From: Pseudomonas parafulva
Lineage (GTDB): Bacteria > Pseudomonadota > Gammaproteobacteria > Pseudomonadales > Pseudomonadaceae
Reading direction: 5' to 3'
Assembly (NCBI RefSeq): GCF_000800255.1
Contig: NZ_CP009747.1
Location: 1,860,001 to 1,924,000, forward strand
Length of the DNA: 64,000 bases
Under the pieces are notes generated by a model, which saw nothing but the letters and a program-made list of their open reading frames with translations, was not told the DNA's origin and did not search any database. The position numbers and the translations under genes were made by a program. Shown here piece after piece: positions 54,801-63,730 of this stretch (position 1 is its first letter; every line of letters begins with the position of its first letter).

Positions 54801-56266
54801 GGTTGGACAGCCTGGATCTGCACAACAACCGGATCCAGCTCGATGCCGCGACCGCCGAGGCGTTCCAAGGACTGATCGACCTGCGCGAGCTGGATTTGAG
54901 TATCAACCCACTAACAGTGGCACCCGACGTCAGCTACATGGCACGCCTGTCACGCCTCGACCTCTCCCGGGCCAATCTCGATCGCTGGCCCGAGGGCCTG
55001 ATCCTGCTCATGAGTCAGTTGCAGTATCAACTGCGCCAGGTCGATCTCTCCTTCAATAATCTGCACAATCTCGAGGCGCTCGACACGGTGCTGGCCACGC
55101 CCTTTGTACGTGATGTCGCCCAGCAACGCCCAGGGCTGCGCCTGAGCCTGCACTACAACCTGATGGATGAAGCCCCGCTGAGCCGCCTGCGCCGCAGCGG
55201 CCTGACGATCTACGAGCACGATGAGGTTCGGGCGTCGAATTGGCAGCAGTTCTACCTTGACGGACGCACGGATGAGCACGTCCAACTGTGGAACGAGTTG
55301 CACGGCATGCCAGAAAACCAGGCGCTGTTCGAGCAGTTGCAGATCGTGACCGACTCGGCCCAGGCGCAACGTCAGCCGCAGGCCATGAGTGCCCGTGCCT
55401 GGGCGATACTCGAGCAAGCGGCCGCCGACACCCGCTTGCGAGACCAACTGAACGCGGTGGCCGAGAGCTATCCGGTCACCTGTGGGGACGCCGGCACCGA
55501 TGCGCTCAGCGCTCTGGAAACCGAGCTCTACCTGCACCAACTGGCCAACGACCCCACACCGCTACACAGTAAATGGCAGGCGCTGCGCAAGGTGTATCGA
55601 CGCAGCCTGGTCAATCGGTTGGCCGACCGGATCGCTTTGGCACGGACCTTACGCAAAGCGGCCCTGCAAGCCGTCGAAGCCCACGCATCGATCCCTTCGC
55701 TCGATCCACTGGACGATCCCGAAGCGGTTCCCGATACCTGGCTGCGCCACGGCCTGGTCGATGATATCGAGATACGTCTGGCACTGCGCCAGAGCCTGGC
55801 AGTGATACTCGACTATCCGGAGCCTGAGGCCGGCATGCTGTACGAAAGCACTGCCAACCTCACGCCCACCGTCAGGAACAAAGTGGTCAAAGAGGTGCGA
55901 CGCCTTGAAGAAAGCTCGAATCTGCGGCGCGCCTGGCTGCTGGAACAGCCGACGTGGCGGTACAGTGTGCGACGCGCCCATGAGCAGGCCTTTAGCACAA
56001 GCACGGACTTCTGGCAGCCGGGCATGGACTACCTCGACAGTTGCGTGGACGCGCTAGCGCCCAGGGTGGACCACCTATCGGCCTCGGTGAAGGCCTGTCT
56101 CGAACAGGCGCTTGGCCTGGTCTTGCCGCAAGCAGAGGGCCGCTTGAGCCCGGTTTCGCTCACCGATGCTCAGTACACCCAGGCCGCCAATGCGCTGCTG
56201 GCTGAGCAGCAGCGCGTGGAGCTGGGCTTGTTCGACAGCTTTACGCGTGAGGTGGAACAGGCATGA
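51815..56266 (+). CDS. Large toxin/effector with LRRs and a NEL-type E3 ubiquitin ligase domain
   Basis: A 1,483-residue protein with no signal peptide. N-terminus (about 20-700) resembles the dermonecrotic toxin-type domain of Pseudomonas toxins (DUF6543-like, from memory). A hydrophobic stretch lies at about 412-480 (IGLSVLNVAAAFIPALNPLM, LVNVAIAGVSVGAAKVVG). Leucine-rich repeats run from about 905 to 1,115 (LDLSSNALTDL, LDLHNNRIQL, LRELDLSINPL, VDLSFNNL). The C-terminus (about 1,120-1,470) is the NEL domain: catalytic Cys1223 in YPVTCGDAGTDAL and the following ETELYLHQLAND, matching the C-x-D and helix of IpaH/SspH ligases. It should ubiquitinate host proteins after delivery. No secretion genes or chaperone lie nearby. 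The ATG follows CGAGGAGAACCGCC. Confidence 0.88.
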   Translation: MTPPLHQRQILTALPNWSTQLHADHARQLLGSQRKPYLDAQGQPLAWYAAAPDSDQRALDNALEQRDGSLRELQGALAGLQGVTEFCRPLLQARVPRNVSVDRTYYRSQAARVEQPGSSPQHMEYTPTGKPRLSSLLEAALHNFAGPLDTPAFSSLQCGDDPRVAPPLSLREFITLCREVDLGRRYQEHLASIYDTADAQRIHSLSIQARQDELRVQTRLAQLKNDISQRESVALHAFCVATAPSNCGFTRISCQRLELFGIPLHELLLLTLHGPAGNRHILYLPGIQTAALRSFASLPEAHADLVCRLKQATQRRALLGLAPLSLQPELATHLRRALYSNPNVSDDSALQPRDQVHLQAQLKDLPDMPWTHLQQLHLQRIKGDARCVAVPTADVDAQARLRRLAFWEDIGLSVLNVAAAFIPALNPLMLWIAGSQLVGGLFYAIQSWEAGDTAQALAQVESLLVNVAIAGVSVGAAKVVGARLVDDLQPIEVNERPLLWRPDLEHYRSAATLPQTLAPDAQGLYWQQGRSYIRLQQSMHEVVSDMQDQWYVRHPSDEQAYRPPLQHNGRGAWRLAYDNPLEWETDELLARQGSVGESLSAAQRNAALQITGLSADVLRRQLIDGAALPSPLEDLLLRLEGRETALPQGTSAAARLSAQFPELPACALDELLDHASPAERQRMAPSDGRIPLRVLEEARLLQATIRLNRAILGLYQQHLATRDTALLRSGLSGGAVTSDAELFAVAVNDRPRASHVLGQQRRPGAFRSPLRLSEGRVGYPLSGRGTPLDHPTAAQRRLARLFPAASHSQLQDVQKTLSAAGDLGQGLLDLERQWQDLHQTLLRWKHSEAGLFENDARIECARRLYRAWRRETDGELVLDRMTLDELPELTTVFPTIRHVRIDSLGLLRLPAKLFECFPALESLSITGNFEIDSAALTEALQQAVKVRRLDLSSNALTDLGVLAPALRAMPHLRHLVLSRNALRLSVADVEMLAQRRLDSLDLHNNRIQLDAATAEAFQGLIDLRELDLSINPLTVAPDVSYMARLSRLDLSRANLDRWPEGLILLMSQLQYQLRQVDLSFNNLHNLEALDTVLATPFVRDVAQQRPGLRLSLHYNLMDEAPLSRLRRSGLTIYEHDEVRASNWQQFYLDGRTDEHVQLWNELHGMPENQALFEQLQIVTDSAQAQRQPQAMSARAWAILEQAAADTRLRDQLNAVAESYPVTCGDAGTDALSALETELYLHQLANDPTPLHSKWQALRKVYRRSLVNRLADRIALARTLRKAALQAVEAHASIPSLDPLDDPEAVPDTWLRHGLVDDIEIRLALRQSLAVILDYPEPEAGMLYESTANLTPTVRNKVVKEVRRLEESSNLRRAWLLEQPTWRYSVRRAHEQAFSTSTDFWQPGMDYLDSCVDALAPRVDHLSASVKACLEQALGLVLPQAEGRLSPVSLTDAQYTQAANALLAEQQRVELGLFDSFTREVEQA

Positions 56267-56278
56267 TGCCTGCCCCGT

Positions 56279-58750
56279 TCAGCCTCGCAGATCGTCGAAA
56301 CAGGGCAGCCGGGCATCGACCCTGCGCGCAGCGCTAGGCAGCGTCCTGGCCTCGCCATCCGGCCGCTCCACGTACCAATAGCAGTGCCTGATCGCCCTGG
56401 TCACGCCGACGTAGGCCAGGCGCTGCACTTCGTCTTTCTGCGCGGTGTCGTAGCCTTGTGCATCGCCATCGCGAGCCAAGCCTGCCAGACGGTACAGCTG
56501 GTTCTTGTGGGGTGAGCGAGTGAGGTACTGGCAATCGCCAAGCATGAAGACGGTATCGGCTTGCAGCCCCTTGGCACTGTGATAGGTCAGCAGGCGGATT
56601 CGCCGGCGCTCAGCCGGCAGTTCAGACTCCACCTTAAGTAATTGATCAATACTTTTTAAAATCAGTGTTTTATCTGAGGATTTTCGAAACAGGATTAGGA
56701 TACTTTCCCCTTGTTCGTAGTGCTCGGCCACAGTGCGGCCCATGGTCTCGTCGTCGCGCTCGAATACCTTCACGGCCGACAGCGGCAGCTCGGCGGCGGC
56801 GCCGCTGGCCCTGGCTTTCTTGCCTCCGATCGCCGGCGCGCCACGCACCAAGTGCTCGGCGGCGTCGATGATGTGCTGCTGGCTGCGGTAGTTCTCGACC
56901 ATCAACACACGGGTGTTGGCAGGTGATGGAAAGGTCTGGGTGAAGCCGATGAAGTAGTCGGGCGAGCTGCCGCGCCAGCCATAGATCGACTGCCAGTCGT
57001 CGCCCACGCACAGCAAGGAAGAATGCGCCGCCGTACGCCCCGTAGTCAGACTCGGACCGCGCCGGCGGATTTCAGCCAGTGTGGCGCGCAGCCAACTGAC
57101 GATCTGTGGCGAGACGTCCTGGAACTCGTCGAGCATCAGGTGAGCCATCGGACGCAGCAGCGTATCAGGCAGCAGTCGTAGATTCTGCGGGTTGAGCTCG
57201 CCGAACAGCGCGAACATGCGGTTATAGGTCATGACCGGCGGCGACATGCCCAGCAGATGGTGTTCGAACGCCTTCCAATACAGCGCCAACGCTTCGAAAA
57301 ATGACGCATCGACATCGCCTGACGGGAAGCTCAGGTCCGCCACCGCACGCCCTACATCGAGGCCCAGGTTCTCGATGAAACCGGCAGCGGAGACGAACGC
57401 GTCGAGCAAAGGGGCCGCTGCCAGTTCACCCTTGACCTTGAACTCGAACCCTGGCCCGGCGACGGCATCCCCGGCGAGGGAGCCGGCCAGGCGTTTGGCG
57501 CTGTCGTAGTTATCCAGCCAAATCAGTGGCTTGTCGCAGAAAGCTTGAAGCAATGTGCGCTTGACCGACCATTCTGCCCGCACCGAAAGCTTGGCGCCGG
57601 GTCGCTGATACTGAGCACTCTCGCCGGGGTCGAAGCCCAACACGACCCAGGTGTCCTGCCCTGCGAGGCGCCCATGCACGTGAAAGCGCTGCCCACGTAT
57701 CTGCACGGTCTCACGGCACGGCTCGATTCCCTTGATGGGCCAGGCGCCGGCTGCGAACCACAGGTCTTCGATCACATCGCACAGTTCTTCGTCCCGCTGC
57801 GCAGCCAACTGGGTGACCTGCACGCGCTTCTGCACATCCGGATGGTCCGGATCCAACGGTTTGAGCAGCAGCGCCTCGCGACGCAAGGAGGCCACCAGTT
57901 CAGCGAAGCGTGGGCTTTCAGCGAGCAGATCGCGGTAGCACAGGTTCATGGCCTGGCGCTGGGCGTCATTCAGGCGCAGGTCGAACGCGGTACTTTCTGC
58001 CAACGCCTCGCTGCCTGCCGGCAGGTCATTGCCCAGCGTCTCGAACGCCCGCAGTTGGGAAAAGCCCGGCAGGCTGCGCACCAGCGGCAGGATGCGTGAG
58101 TGGAAGGTGCGCACCAGCTCGCGGGCAGTGGCCGGAGTCATCTCGACGTGCCACAGCCCGAACACCTGCACCAAGCGTTTGATGAAGTCCTTGCGCGACT
58201 CCCGGGTGAAGGTCACCACGGTCATGGCATCGAGTTCGAAGCCCAGGTAATGACGCAGCAGCAGGATGCGCAGCACCAGGGACGTGGACTTGCCCGCCCC
58301 CGCACCGGCCACCACGCAGGTGCTGGGCGTGTCGCTGAAGATCAGCTTCCACTGCGCCGCACTGGGCTGGGCGGTGGCCGGCAGGCGCTGGGCGACGTCG
58401 GCCTTGAAGCGCTTTTTCAGGTCGGCGGTGAGCGGCAGACGCCAATCGTCGAACAGGTTGTTGTCCTGCCCCGGCACGGCAGGCGTGTCATCGCGGCAGT
58501 CACGAATCACCAGCACCTGACGCCCGGCTTCATAGCCTTCGGCGCGCCCACGCTCGTAGCCATCGCGCACACCGTCGGTGTGTCCGCTGCGCTGGCCGAC
58601 GGCGTGACCCAGGAACCAGGAATCGCGATGCTGCGCCTGTAATCGGCTCAGTCCGCGACCCAACAGGCGCGCAGCCAGGCGGCGTAGCCACGGCAACTGC
58701 GCGGGCGGGGTCAGGTCGGGCGGCGACGATGGCGGCTGCTCGTGGGACAC
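56279..58750 (-). CDS. UvrD/HelD-like superfamily 1 DNA helicase
   Basis: An 823-residue helicase. N-terminal part (about 50-95) is hydrophilic with a GY/GR-rich repeat (DGVRDGYERGRAEGYEAGRQ). Walker A is VVAGAGAGKSTSLVL (near 146). Motif II is HLMLDEFQDVSPQIVS (near 537), followed by LCVGDDWQSIYGWRGSSPD (motif III), NYRSQQHIIDAAEHL (motif IV), TYHSAKGLQADTVFML (motif V) and RLAYVGVTRA (motif VI). All helicase motifs are intact. The overall pattern resembles helicase IV (HelD). The GTG at 58750 has GGAGTGACC upstream and is preferred over an upstream TTG. It converges with the NEL gene 12 bases away. The substrate and role are not known. Confidence 0.88.
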   Translation of the reverse strand: MSHEQPPSSPPDLTPPAQLPWLRRLAARLLGRGLSRLQAQHRDSWFLGHAVGQRSGHTDGVRDGYERGRAEGYEAGRQVLVIRDCRDDTPAVPGQDNNLFDDWRLPLTADLKKRFKADVAQRLPATAQPSAAQWKLIFSDTPSTCVVAGAGAGKSTSLVLRILLLRHYLGFELDAMTVVTFTRESRKDFIKRLVQVFGLWHVEMTPATARELVRTFHSRILPLVRSLPGFSQLRAFETLGNDLPAGSEALAESTAFDLRLNDAQRQAMNLCYRDLLAESPRFAELVASLRREALLLKPLDPDHPDVQKRVQVTQLAAQRDEELCDVIEDLWFAAGAWPIKGIEPCRETVQIRGQRFHVHGRLAGQDTWVVLGFDPGESAQYQRPGAKLSVRAEWSVKRTLLQAFCDKPLIWLDNYDSAKRLAGSLAGDAVAGPGFEFKVKGELAAAPLLDAFVSAAGFIENLGLDVGRAVADLSFPSGDVDASFFEALALYWKAFEHHLLGMSPPVMTYNRMFALFGELNPQNLRLLPDTLLRPMAHLMLDEFQDVSPQIVSWLRATLAEIRRRGPSLTTGRTAAHSSLLCVGDDWQSIYGWRGSSPDYFIGFTQTFPSPANTRVLMVENYRSQQHIIDAAEHLVRGAPAIGGKKARASGAAAELPLSAVKVFERDDETMGRTVAEHYEQGESILILFRKSSDKTLILKSIDQLLKVESELPAERRRIRLLTYHSAKGLQADTVFMLGDCQYLTRSPHKNQLYRLAGLARDGDAQGYDTAQKDEVQRLAYVGVTRAIRHCYWYVERPDGEARTLPSAARRVDARLPCFDDLRG

Positions 58751-58969
58751 GGTCACTCCAGGGCTAAACGAATCAGGCGAGCATGTTCCAACGATCCGCC
58801 GAAAAGTACCAGCTTCGGCTTGCAGATCAGGCAATTAGGCGATGAAACGTAGAAAGCACAGCATATTGATCAATCAACTCAGCCGATCAATCTAAGTCGA
58901 TATTTACGCTTAATTTCGATATTAAATCGGCGCATCATGGCTCCATCACGAATTAACGAGGACCTCACC
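58751..58969. other. AT-rich divergent region, helicase / pirin
   Basis: A gene-free 219-base interval, clearly more AT-rich than its neighbours between 58835 and 58940. It holds repeated GATCAATC/GATCAATCT and TCGATATTT / TTTCGATATTAAA runs that could be promoter or operator elements for pirin. A pirin ribosome binding site (GAGGACCTCACC) ends it. Confidence 0.4.
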
Positions 58970-59668
58970 ATGCTGCAACTGCGCCCCTTCGAGAGCCTGG
59001 GCCACGCCAATCATGGCTGGCTCGACGCCCACCATCACTTTTCCTTCGCCGAGTACTACGACCCGCAGCGTATGAACTGGGGCAACCTGCGGGTATGGAA
59101 CGACGACCTGATCGCGGCCGGCAGCGGATTCCCACCCCATCCTCATCGGGACATGGAAATCATCACCTACGTGCGTGAGGGAGCAATCAGTCACCAGGAC
59201 AACCTGGGCAACAAGGGCCGTACCGAAGCCGGGGACGTTCAGGTGATGAGTGCCGGGACCGGCATCGTTCACGGCGAATACAACCTGGAGCCGGTCGACA
59301 CGCGTATTTTCCAGATCTGGATCGTGCCGGAGAACGTCGGTGGAGCGCCGTCCTGGGGCACTCGTCCGTTTCCCAAAGGCGAGCGTGGCGAAGGCTTCGT
59401 CACCTTGGCCAGCGGCCGTGAGGAACCCGGCGATACCCTGCGCATCCGCGCCGATGCACGCTTGGTGGCGGCCACCCTGCACGCTGGCGAAAGTGCCGAG
59501 TACCGATTCGATGAGGGGCGCCGTGGCTACCTGGTGCCTGCCAAGGGTGTGGTCGAAGTCAATGGCGTGCGCGCCCATGCACGAGATGGCGTCGCCGTCG
59601 AAGATGAACGGGTCGTGCGGGTCACGGCCATCGAAGACAGCGAGATCGTGCTGGTGGATGTCGCCTGA
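58970..59668 (+). CDS. Pirin-family protein (YhhW-like bicupin)
   Basis: A 232-residue bicupin. The metal ligands of the N-terminal cupin are in PPHPHRDMEIITYVREG (His-x-His) and in GTGIVHGEYN (His and Glu). The name quercetin 2,3-dioxygenase is used for close homologues such as YhhW. The C-terminal cupin has lost metal ligands, as in the family. The ATG at 58970 is preferred over 58937 because GAGGACCTCACC precedes it. The true substrate is unknown. Confidence 0.9.
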   Translation: MLQLRPFESLGHANHGWLDAHHHFSFAEYYDPQRMNWGNLRVWNDDLIAAGSGFPPHPHRDMEIITYVREGAISHQDNLGNKGRTEAGDVQVMSAGTGIVHGEYNLEPVDTRIFQIWIVPENVGGAPSWGTRPFPKGERGEGFVTLASGREEPGDTLRIRADARLVAATLHAGESAEYRFDEGRRGYLVPAKGVVEVNGVRAHARDGVAVEDERVVRVTAIEDSEIVLVDVA

Positions 59669-59687
59669 GGTTCTAACCCCCTGAATG

Positions 59688-59726
59688 CATGAATCCGAGG
59701 GCTGCAAGGCAGTCCTCGGATTCATG
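59688..59726. terminator. Hairpin between convergent pirin and pgm
   Basis: CATGAATCCGAGG and CCTCGGATTCATG form a perfect 13-base stem with a 13-base loop, symmetrically placed between the two convergent stops. There is no clear T-run, but such symmetric hairpins often serve as bidirectional terminators. Confidence 0.7.
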
Positions 59727-59749
59727 TTGGCGCTCATGCATCAGCGGCT

Positions 59750-61387
59750 TCAGCGGATCGCGGCATCCACCAAGACCTGCGCTTCCTGTACCAGTCGCTG
59801 CAGGTGCGCTTCGTCGATGAAGCTTTCGGCGTAGATCTTGTAGATGTCCTCGGTGCCCGATGGACGTGCGGCGAACCAGCCATTGGCGGTCATCACCTTC
59901 AGACCACCGATGGCCTGACCGTTGCCAGGCGCGTGGCTGAGAATCTGCTCGATGGCTTCGCCTGCCAGCTCGGTGGACGTTACCTGCTCGGGCGCCAGCT
60001 TGCTCAGCAGCGCTTTTTGCCGGGCATCGGCCTTGGCCTCTACACGGGTGGCGTAGGGTTTGCCCAGAGTGGCGGTGAGGTCAGCGTAGGCCTGGCTCGG
60101 GTTGCGTCCGGTGCGGGCGGTCATCTCGGCCGCCAGCAGTGCTGGAATCAGGCCGTCCTTGTCGGTGGCCCAGACGCTGCCGTCCAGGCGCAGGAACGAG
60201 GCGCCGGCACTTTCCTCGCCGCCAAAGCCGAGCGTGCCTTCGAACAGGCCTTGGGCGAAGTACTTGAAGCCCACTGGCACTTCGTAGAGCTCACGGCCCA
60301 GTTGTGCGGTGACCCGGTCGATCATCCCACTGCTCACCACGGTCTTGCCGACGGCTGCGTCCTGACGCCAGTGCGGGCGATGACGGAACAGATAGTCGAT
60401 GGCCACGGCCAGGTAGTTGTTCGGCTGCAGCAGCCCGTCAGCAGTGACGATGCCATGGCGGTCGTGGTCCGGGTCGCAGGCGAACGCCACGTCGAAGCGC
60501 TCGCGCAAGCCGATCAGGCCTTGCATGGCGTGGGGCGAGGATGGGTCCATGCGGATCTGCCCGTCCCAGTCGACGCTCATGAAGCGGAAGGTTGGATCGA
60601 CCTCGGTGTTGACCACTTCCAGATCCAGGCCATAGCGCTCGGCGATGGCCGACCAGTAGCGCACGCCAGCGCCACCCAATGGGTCGACGCCCAGGCGCAG
60701 CTTGGCGTTGCGAATCACCTCGAAGTCGATGACGTTTTCCAGGTCGGCGACGTAGTTGCCGAGGTAGTCATGGCGCTCGGTGGTCGCGGCCTGCAACGCC
60801 TGGGCGTAGCGCATGCGTTTTACGCCAGCCAGCTCGGCCGCCAGCAGTTCATTGGCCTTGGCCTCGATCCACTTGGTCACATCGCTGTCGGCCGGCCCGC
60901 CGTTGGGCGGGTTGTACTTGAAGCCGCCGCTCTGGGGCGGATTGTGCGACGGGGTGATGACGATACCGTCGGCCAGCCCCTGCTGGCGCCCACGGTTGTA
61001 GCAGAGAATGGCGTGGGACACTGCGGGTGTCGGGGTGTATTCGTCATCCTTGGACAGCCGCACCTGCACGCCATTGGCCGCCAAGACTTCGAGGGCGCTG
61101 GCGGCAGCCGGGGCTGACAAGGCGTGGGTGTCGGCGCCGATGAACAGCGGGCCATCAATGCCTTTTTCCTGGCGATACAGACAGATCGCCTGGGTGATGG
61201 CCAACACATGGTGCTCGTTGAAGCTCAGCTCGAACGAAGTGCCACGGTGCCCCGAGGTGCCGAAGGCCACGCGCTGGGCGGCGATGGAGGCGTCCGGGCG
61301 ACCGGTGTAGTAGGCCGTCAACAGGCGGGGAATATCGACCAGCACGCTGGCGGGAGCCGGCTTGCCTGCCAAAGGACTGAGCGTCAT
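59750..61387 (-). CDS. pgm: Alpha-D-glucose phosphate-specific phosphoglucomutase
   Basis: A 545-residue enzyme that interconverts glucose 1- and 6-phosphate for glycan and glycogen metabolism. The phosphoserine loop is [13 protein letters not shown], the Mg loop [13 protein letters not shown], the sugar-binding loop [11 protein letters not shown] and the phosphate-binding C-terminal loop [13 protein letters not shown]. The early [16 protein letters not shown] fits the family. It starts 84 bases after the helicase stop on the same strand. Length fits bacterial Pgm. Confidence 0.96.
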   Translation of the reverse strand: MTLSPLAGKPAPASVLVDIPRLLTAYYTGRPDASIAAQRVAFGTSGHRGTSFELSFNEHHVLAITQAICLYRQEKGIDGPLFIGADTHALSAPAAASALEVLAANGVQVRLSKDDEYTPTPAVSHAILCYNRGRQQGLADGIVITPSHNPPQSGGFKYNPPNGGPADSDVTKWIEAKANELLAAELAGVKRMRYAQALQAATTERHDYLGNYVADLENVIDFEVIRNAKLRLGVDPLGGAGVRYWSAIAERYGLDLEVVNTEVDPTFRFMSVDWDGQIRMDPSSPHAMQGLIGLRERFDVAFACDPDHDRHGIVTADGLLQPNNYLAVAIDYLFRHRPHWRQDAAVGKTVVSSGMIDRVTAQLGRELYEVPVGFKYFAQGLFEGTLGFGGEESAGASFLRLDGSVWATDKDGLIPALLAAEMTARTGRNPSQAYADLTATLGKPYATRVEAKADARQKALLSKLAPEQVTSTELAGEAIEQILSHAPGNGQAIGGLKVMTANGWFAARPSGTEDIYKIYAESFIDEAHLQRLVQEAQVLVDAAIR

Positions 61388-61471
61388 GCAAAACCTCGAG
61401 TTCTACGGATGTAGGTGTTGGAACGCGCAGTGTACTGGGAGTTGCACGGCGGCGCGATGGCCACACGCCGC

Positions 61472-63730
61472 TCACTCGGCGATCTGCCACCAGGCGGGAA
61501 ACATCTGCTGCACGCGCGGTTCGCTGAAGCGCTCGTCGATCAGAAACAACACGCCGCGATCCTGTTCCCCCCGAATCACCCGACCGGCCGCCTGGATCAC
61601 CTTGCGTACGCCCGGGTACAGGTAGGTGTAATCGAAGCCGGCACCGAACTGACGTCCAAGGCGCGCCTTGAACTGTTCATTGACCGGATTGACCTGCGGT
61701 AAGCCCAAGGTGGCGACGAAGGCGCCGATCAGACGCGTACCGGGCAGGTCCACACCTTCACCGAACGCACCGCCGAGCACCGCGAAGCCGACACCCTGCC
61801 CCTGCTCGACGAAGCGCGCCAGGAAAGCTTCCCGCGCCGCCTCGTCCATACCCGGGGCCTGACACCATTGCGTCACCTCGGGGTGCCGCTCGGCGAACAG
61901 CGAAGCGACCTGCTGCAGATACTCGAAACTGCTGAAGAACGCCAGATAGTTGCCGGGTTGACGATGATATTGCCCGGCGATCAGCTCGACGATGGGGGCC
62001 AGGGAGCGCTGCCGTTGCTGGTAGCGGGTCGACACTTGGCTGACGATGTGCACCTGTAGCTGCTCGGCACGAAAGGGCGCGGCGACCTCCAGCCAGCCGG
62101 TGTGGGCGGGCATGCCCAGTAGATCGGCATAGAACCGTCGCGGGCCGAGGGTCGCCGAGAACAGCGTGACGCTGCGCGCGGCGGCCATGCGCGGTGCGAG
62201 CAAGCGCGCAGGCACCACATTGCGCAGCGTCAGCGTCGCCAGCCGCCGGCGCCGGGGGCCGTTGCGCAGTTGAATGTCGAACAGGAAGTGTTCGTCGAAC
62301 AGCTCCGCCACGCGGGTGAACTGCAGGAGCTGGAAATAGAACTGCAACACCTGTGGATCGACTTGGGCAGGCATCTGTTCCAGGTGCTCCTGGATCACCC
62401 CGGTACACTGCTGCAATGCCCTGATGAAGGCGTCGGGGACCGGCTCGCTGGCGTGATAGGGGGCCTGTTGCTCTTTGTACAGGGCGTTCCATTGACGATT
62501 GAGGCGCTCCAGCACAGTGGTCAATCCGGCCGGTTTGCGTTGTCGCAGCGCCATCAACTGACCCTGATCGAGACTGGCGCTGTACATGGCCCTACCGCGC
62601 TCGACCAGGTTGTGCGCTTCGTCCACCAGCACCGCCACGCGCCACTGGTTGAGCTGGGTCAGGCCGAATAGCAGCGCGTGGGCATCGAAGTAGTAGTTGT
62701 AGTCGGCAACCACCACGTCAACCCAACGCGCCATCTCCTGCCCCAGGTAGTAAGGACAGACCTCATGGGCCAGGGCCACCTCGCGCAGCGCGGCGCGATC
62801 GAGCAGCGGCACGTGCGACGCCGCCTCGCGCGCCGCCGGCAGACGATCGTAAAAGCCCTTAGCCAGTGGGCAGGACTCGCCGTGGCAAGCGCGGTCGGGA
62901 TACTCGCAAGCTTTGTCCCGGGCAATCAGCTCCAGCGCTCGCAGCCCAGGTTGTGCGGTGGCGGCGCTGATCTGGCGCAGTGCATCGAGCGCCAGAGCCC
63001 GGCCCGGGGTCTTGGCCGTGAGGAAGAACAGTTTGTCCAGTTGCTGCGGGACCATGGCCTTGAGCAGCGGGAACAGCGTACCGAGTGTCTTGCCGATGCC
63101 GGTGCTGGCCTGGGCCATCAGACAGCGCCCGGTGGCGACCGCCTTGTACAGGGTTTCGGCCAACTGCCGCTGGCCCTGGCGAAACTGCGGGTAAGGAAAC
63201 GCCAGACGTTGCAAGTCGCGGTTGCGTTCGGCCTGGCGCAGGCGCTGGGCCTGGGCCCAGCCAATGTAGCGCTGGCACAGCGTCTCGAAGAAACGCTGCA
63301 GATCGTCGGCCTGCTGCTGCTCGCTGAACAGCGTCTGGCGGTCGCTGTCGATGTCCAGGTAGACCAGGGTGACCTCCATCTGCGCCAGCCCTCGCGACTG
63401 ACACAACAGCCAGGCATAGACCCTGGCCTGGGCCCAGTGCAGTTGGCGGTGGTTGTCCGGCTGGCGGGCCAAGTCGCCACGGTGGGTCTTGATCTCTTCC
63501 ACGCGATTGCGCACCGGATCGTAGCCGTCGGCGCGGCCACGCACACGCAAACCTTGGTACTCGCTTTCGAGCGACACCTCCGACTGATAGCCGGGGTCGC
63601 GGCGTGCAACCACCTGTCGATGGCCTTCCATGCCTTGCTGGGCGGTGGGCGACGGGGTGAAACGCAGGTCCAGATCGCCCACCTTGGCGGCGAACTCGCA
63701 CAGTGCTCGGACGGCCACGCTCAGGCTCAC
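61472..63730 (-). CDS. DinG/Rad3-family iron-sulfur helicase with N-terminal nuclease-like domain
   Basis: A 752-residue superfamily 2 helicase. N-terminal motif GRADGYDPVRNRVEEIKTHR (about 63-85) looks like a PD-(D/E)xK nuclease core (D, E-x-K). Walker A is QASTGIGKTLGT (near 206). The four iron-sulfur cysteines fit CEYPDRACHGESC and the later VCPYYLG. The DEAH box is VLVDEAHNLVERG (near 366) and the last motif is QAAGRVIRGEQDRG. The GTG at 63730 overlaps the FAN1 stop by four bases (GTGA); an earlier GTG at 63760 would overlap more. The gene is co-transcribed with FAN1, which suggests DNA-crosslink repair. Confidence 0.92.
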   Translation of the reverse strand: MSLSVAVRALCEFAAKVGDLDLRFTPSPTAQQGMEGHRQVVARRDPGYQSEVSLESEYQGLRVRGRADGYDPVRNRVEEIKTHRGDLARQPDNHRQLHWAQARVYAWLLCQSRGLAQMEVTLVYLDIDSDRQTLFSEQQQADDLQRFFETLCQRYIGWAQAQRLRQAERNRDLQRLAFPYPQFRQGQRQLAETLYKAVATGRCLMAQASTGIGKTLGTLFPLLKAMVPQQLDKLFFLTAKTPGRALALDALRQISAATAQPGLRALELIARDKACEYPDRACHGESCPLAKGFYDRLPAAREAASHVPLLDRAALREVALAHEVCPYYLGQEMARWVDVVVADYNYYFDAHALLFGLTQLNQWRVAVLVDEAHNLVERGRAMYSASLDQGQLMALRQRKPAGLTTVLERLNRQWNALYKEQQAPYHASEPVPDAFIRALQQCTGVIQEHLEQMPAQVDPQVLQFYFQLLQFTRVAELFDEHFLFDIQLRNGPRRRRLATLTLRNVVPARLLAPRMAAARSVTLFSATLGPRRFYADLLGMPAHTGWLEVAAPFRAEQLQVHIVSQVSTRYQQRQRSLAPIVELIAGQYHRQPGNYLAFFSSFEYLQQVASLFAERHPEVTQWCQAPGMDEAAREAFLARFVEQGQGVGFAVLGGAFGEGVDLPGTRLIGAFVATLGLPQVNPVNEQFKARLGRQFGAGFDYTYLYPGVRKVIQAAGRVIRGEQDRGVLFLIDERFSEPRVQQMFPAWWQIAE

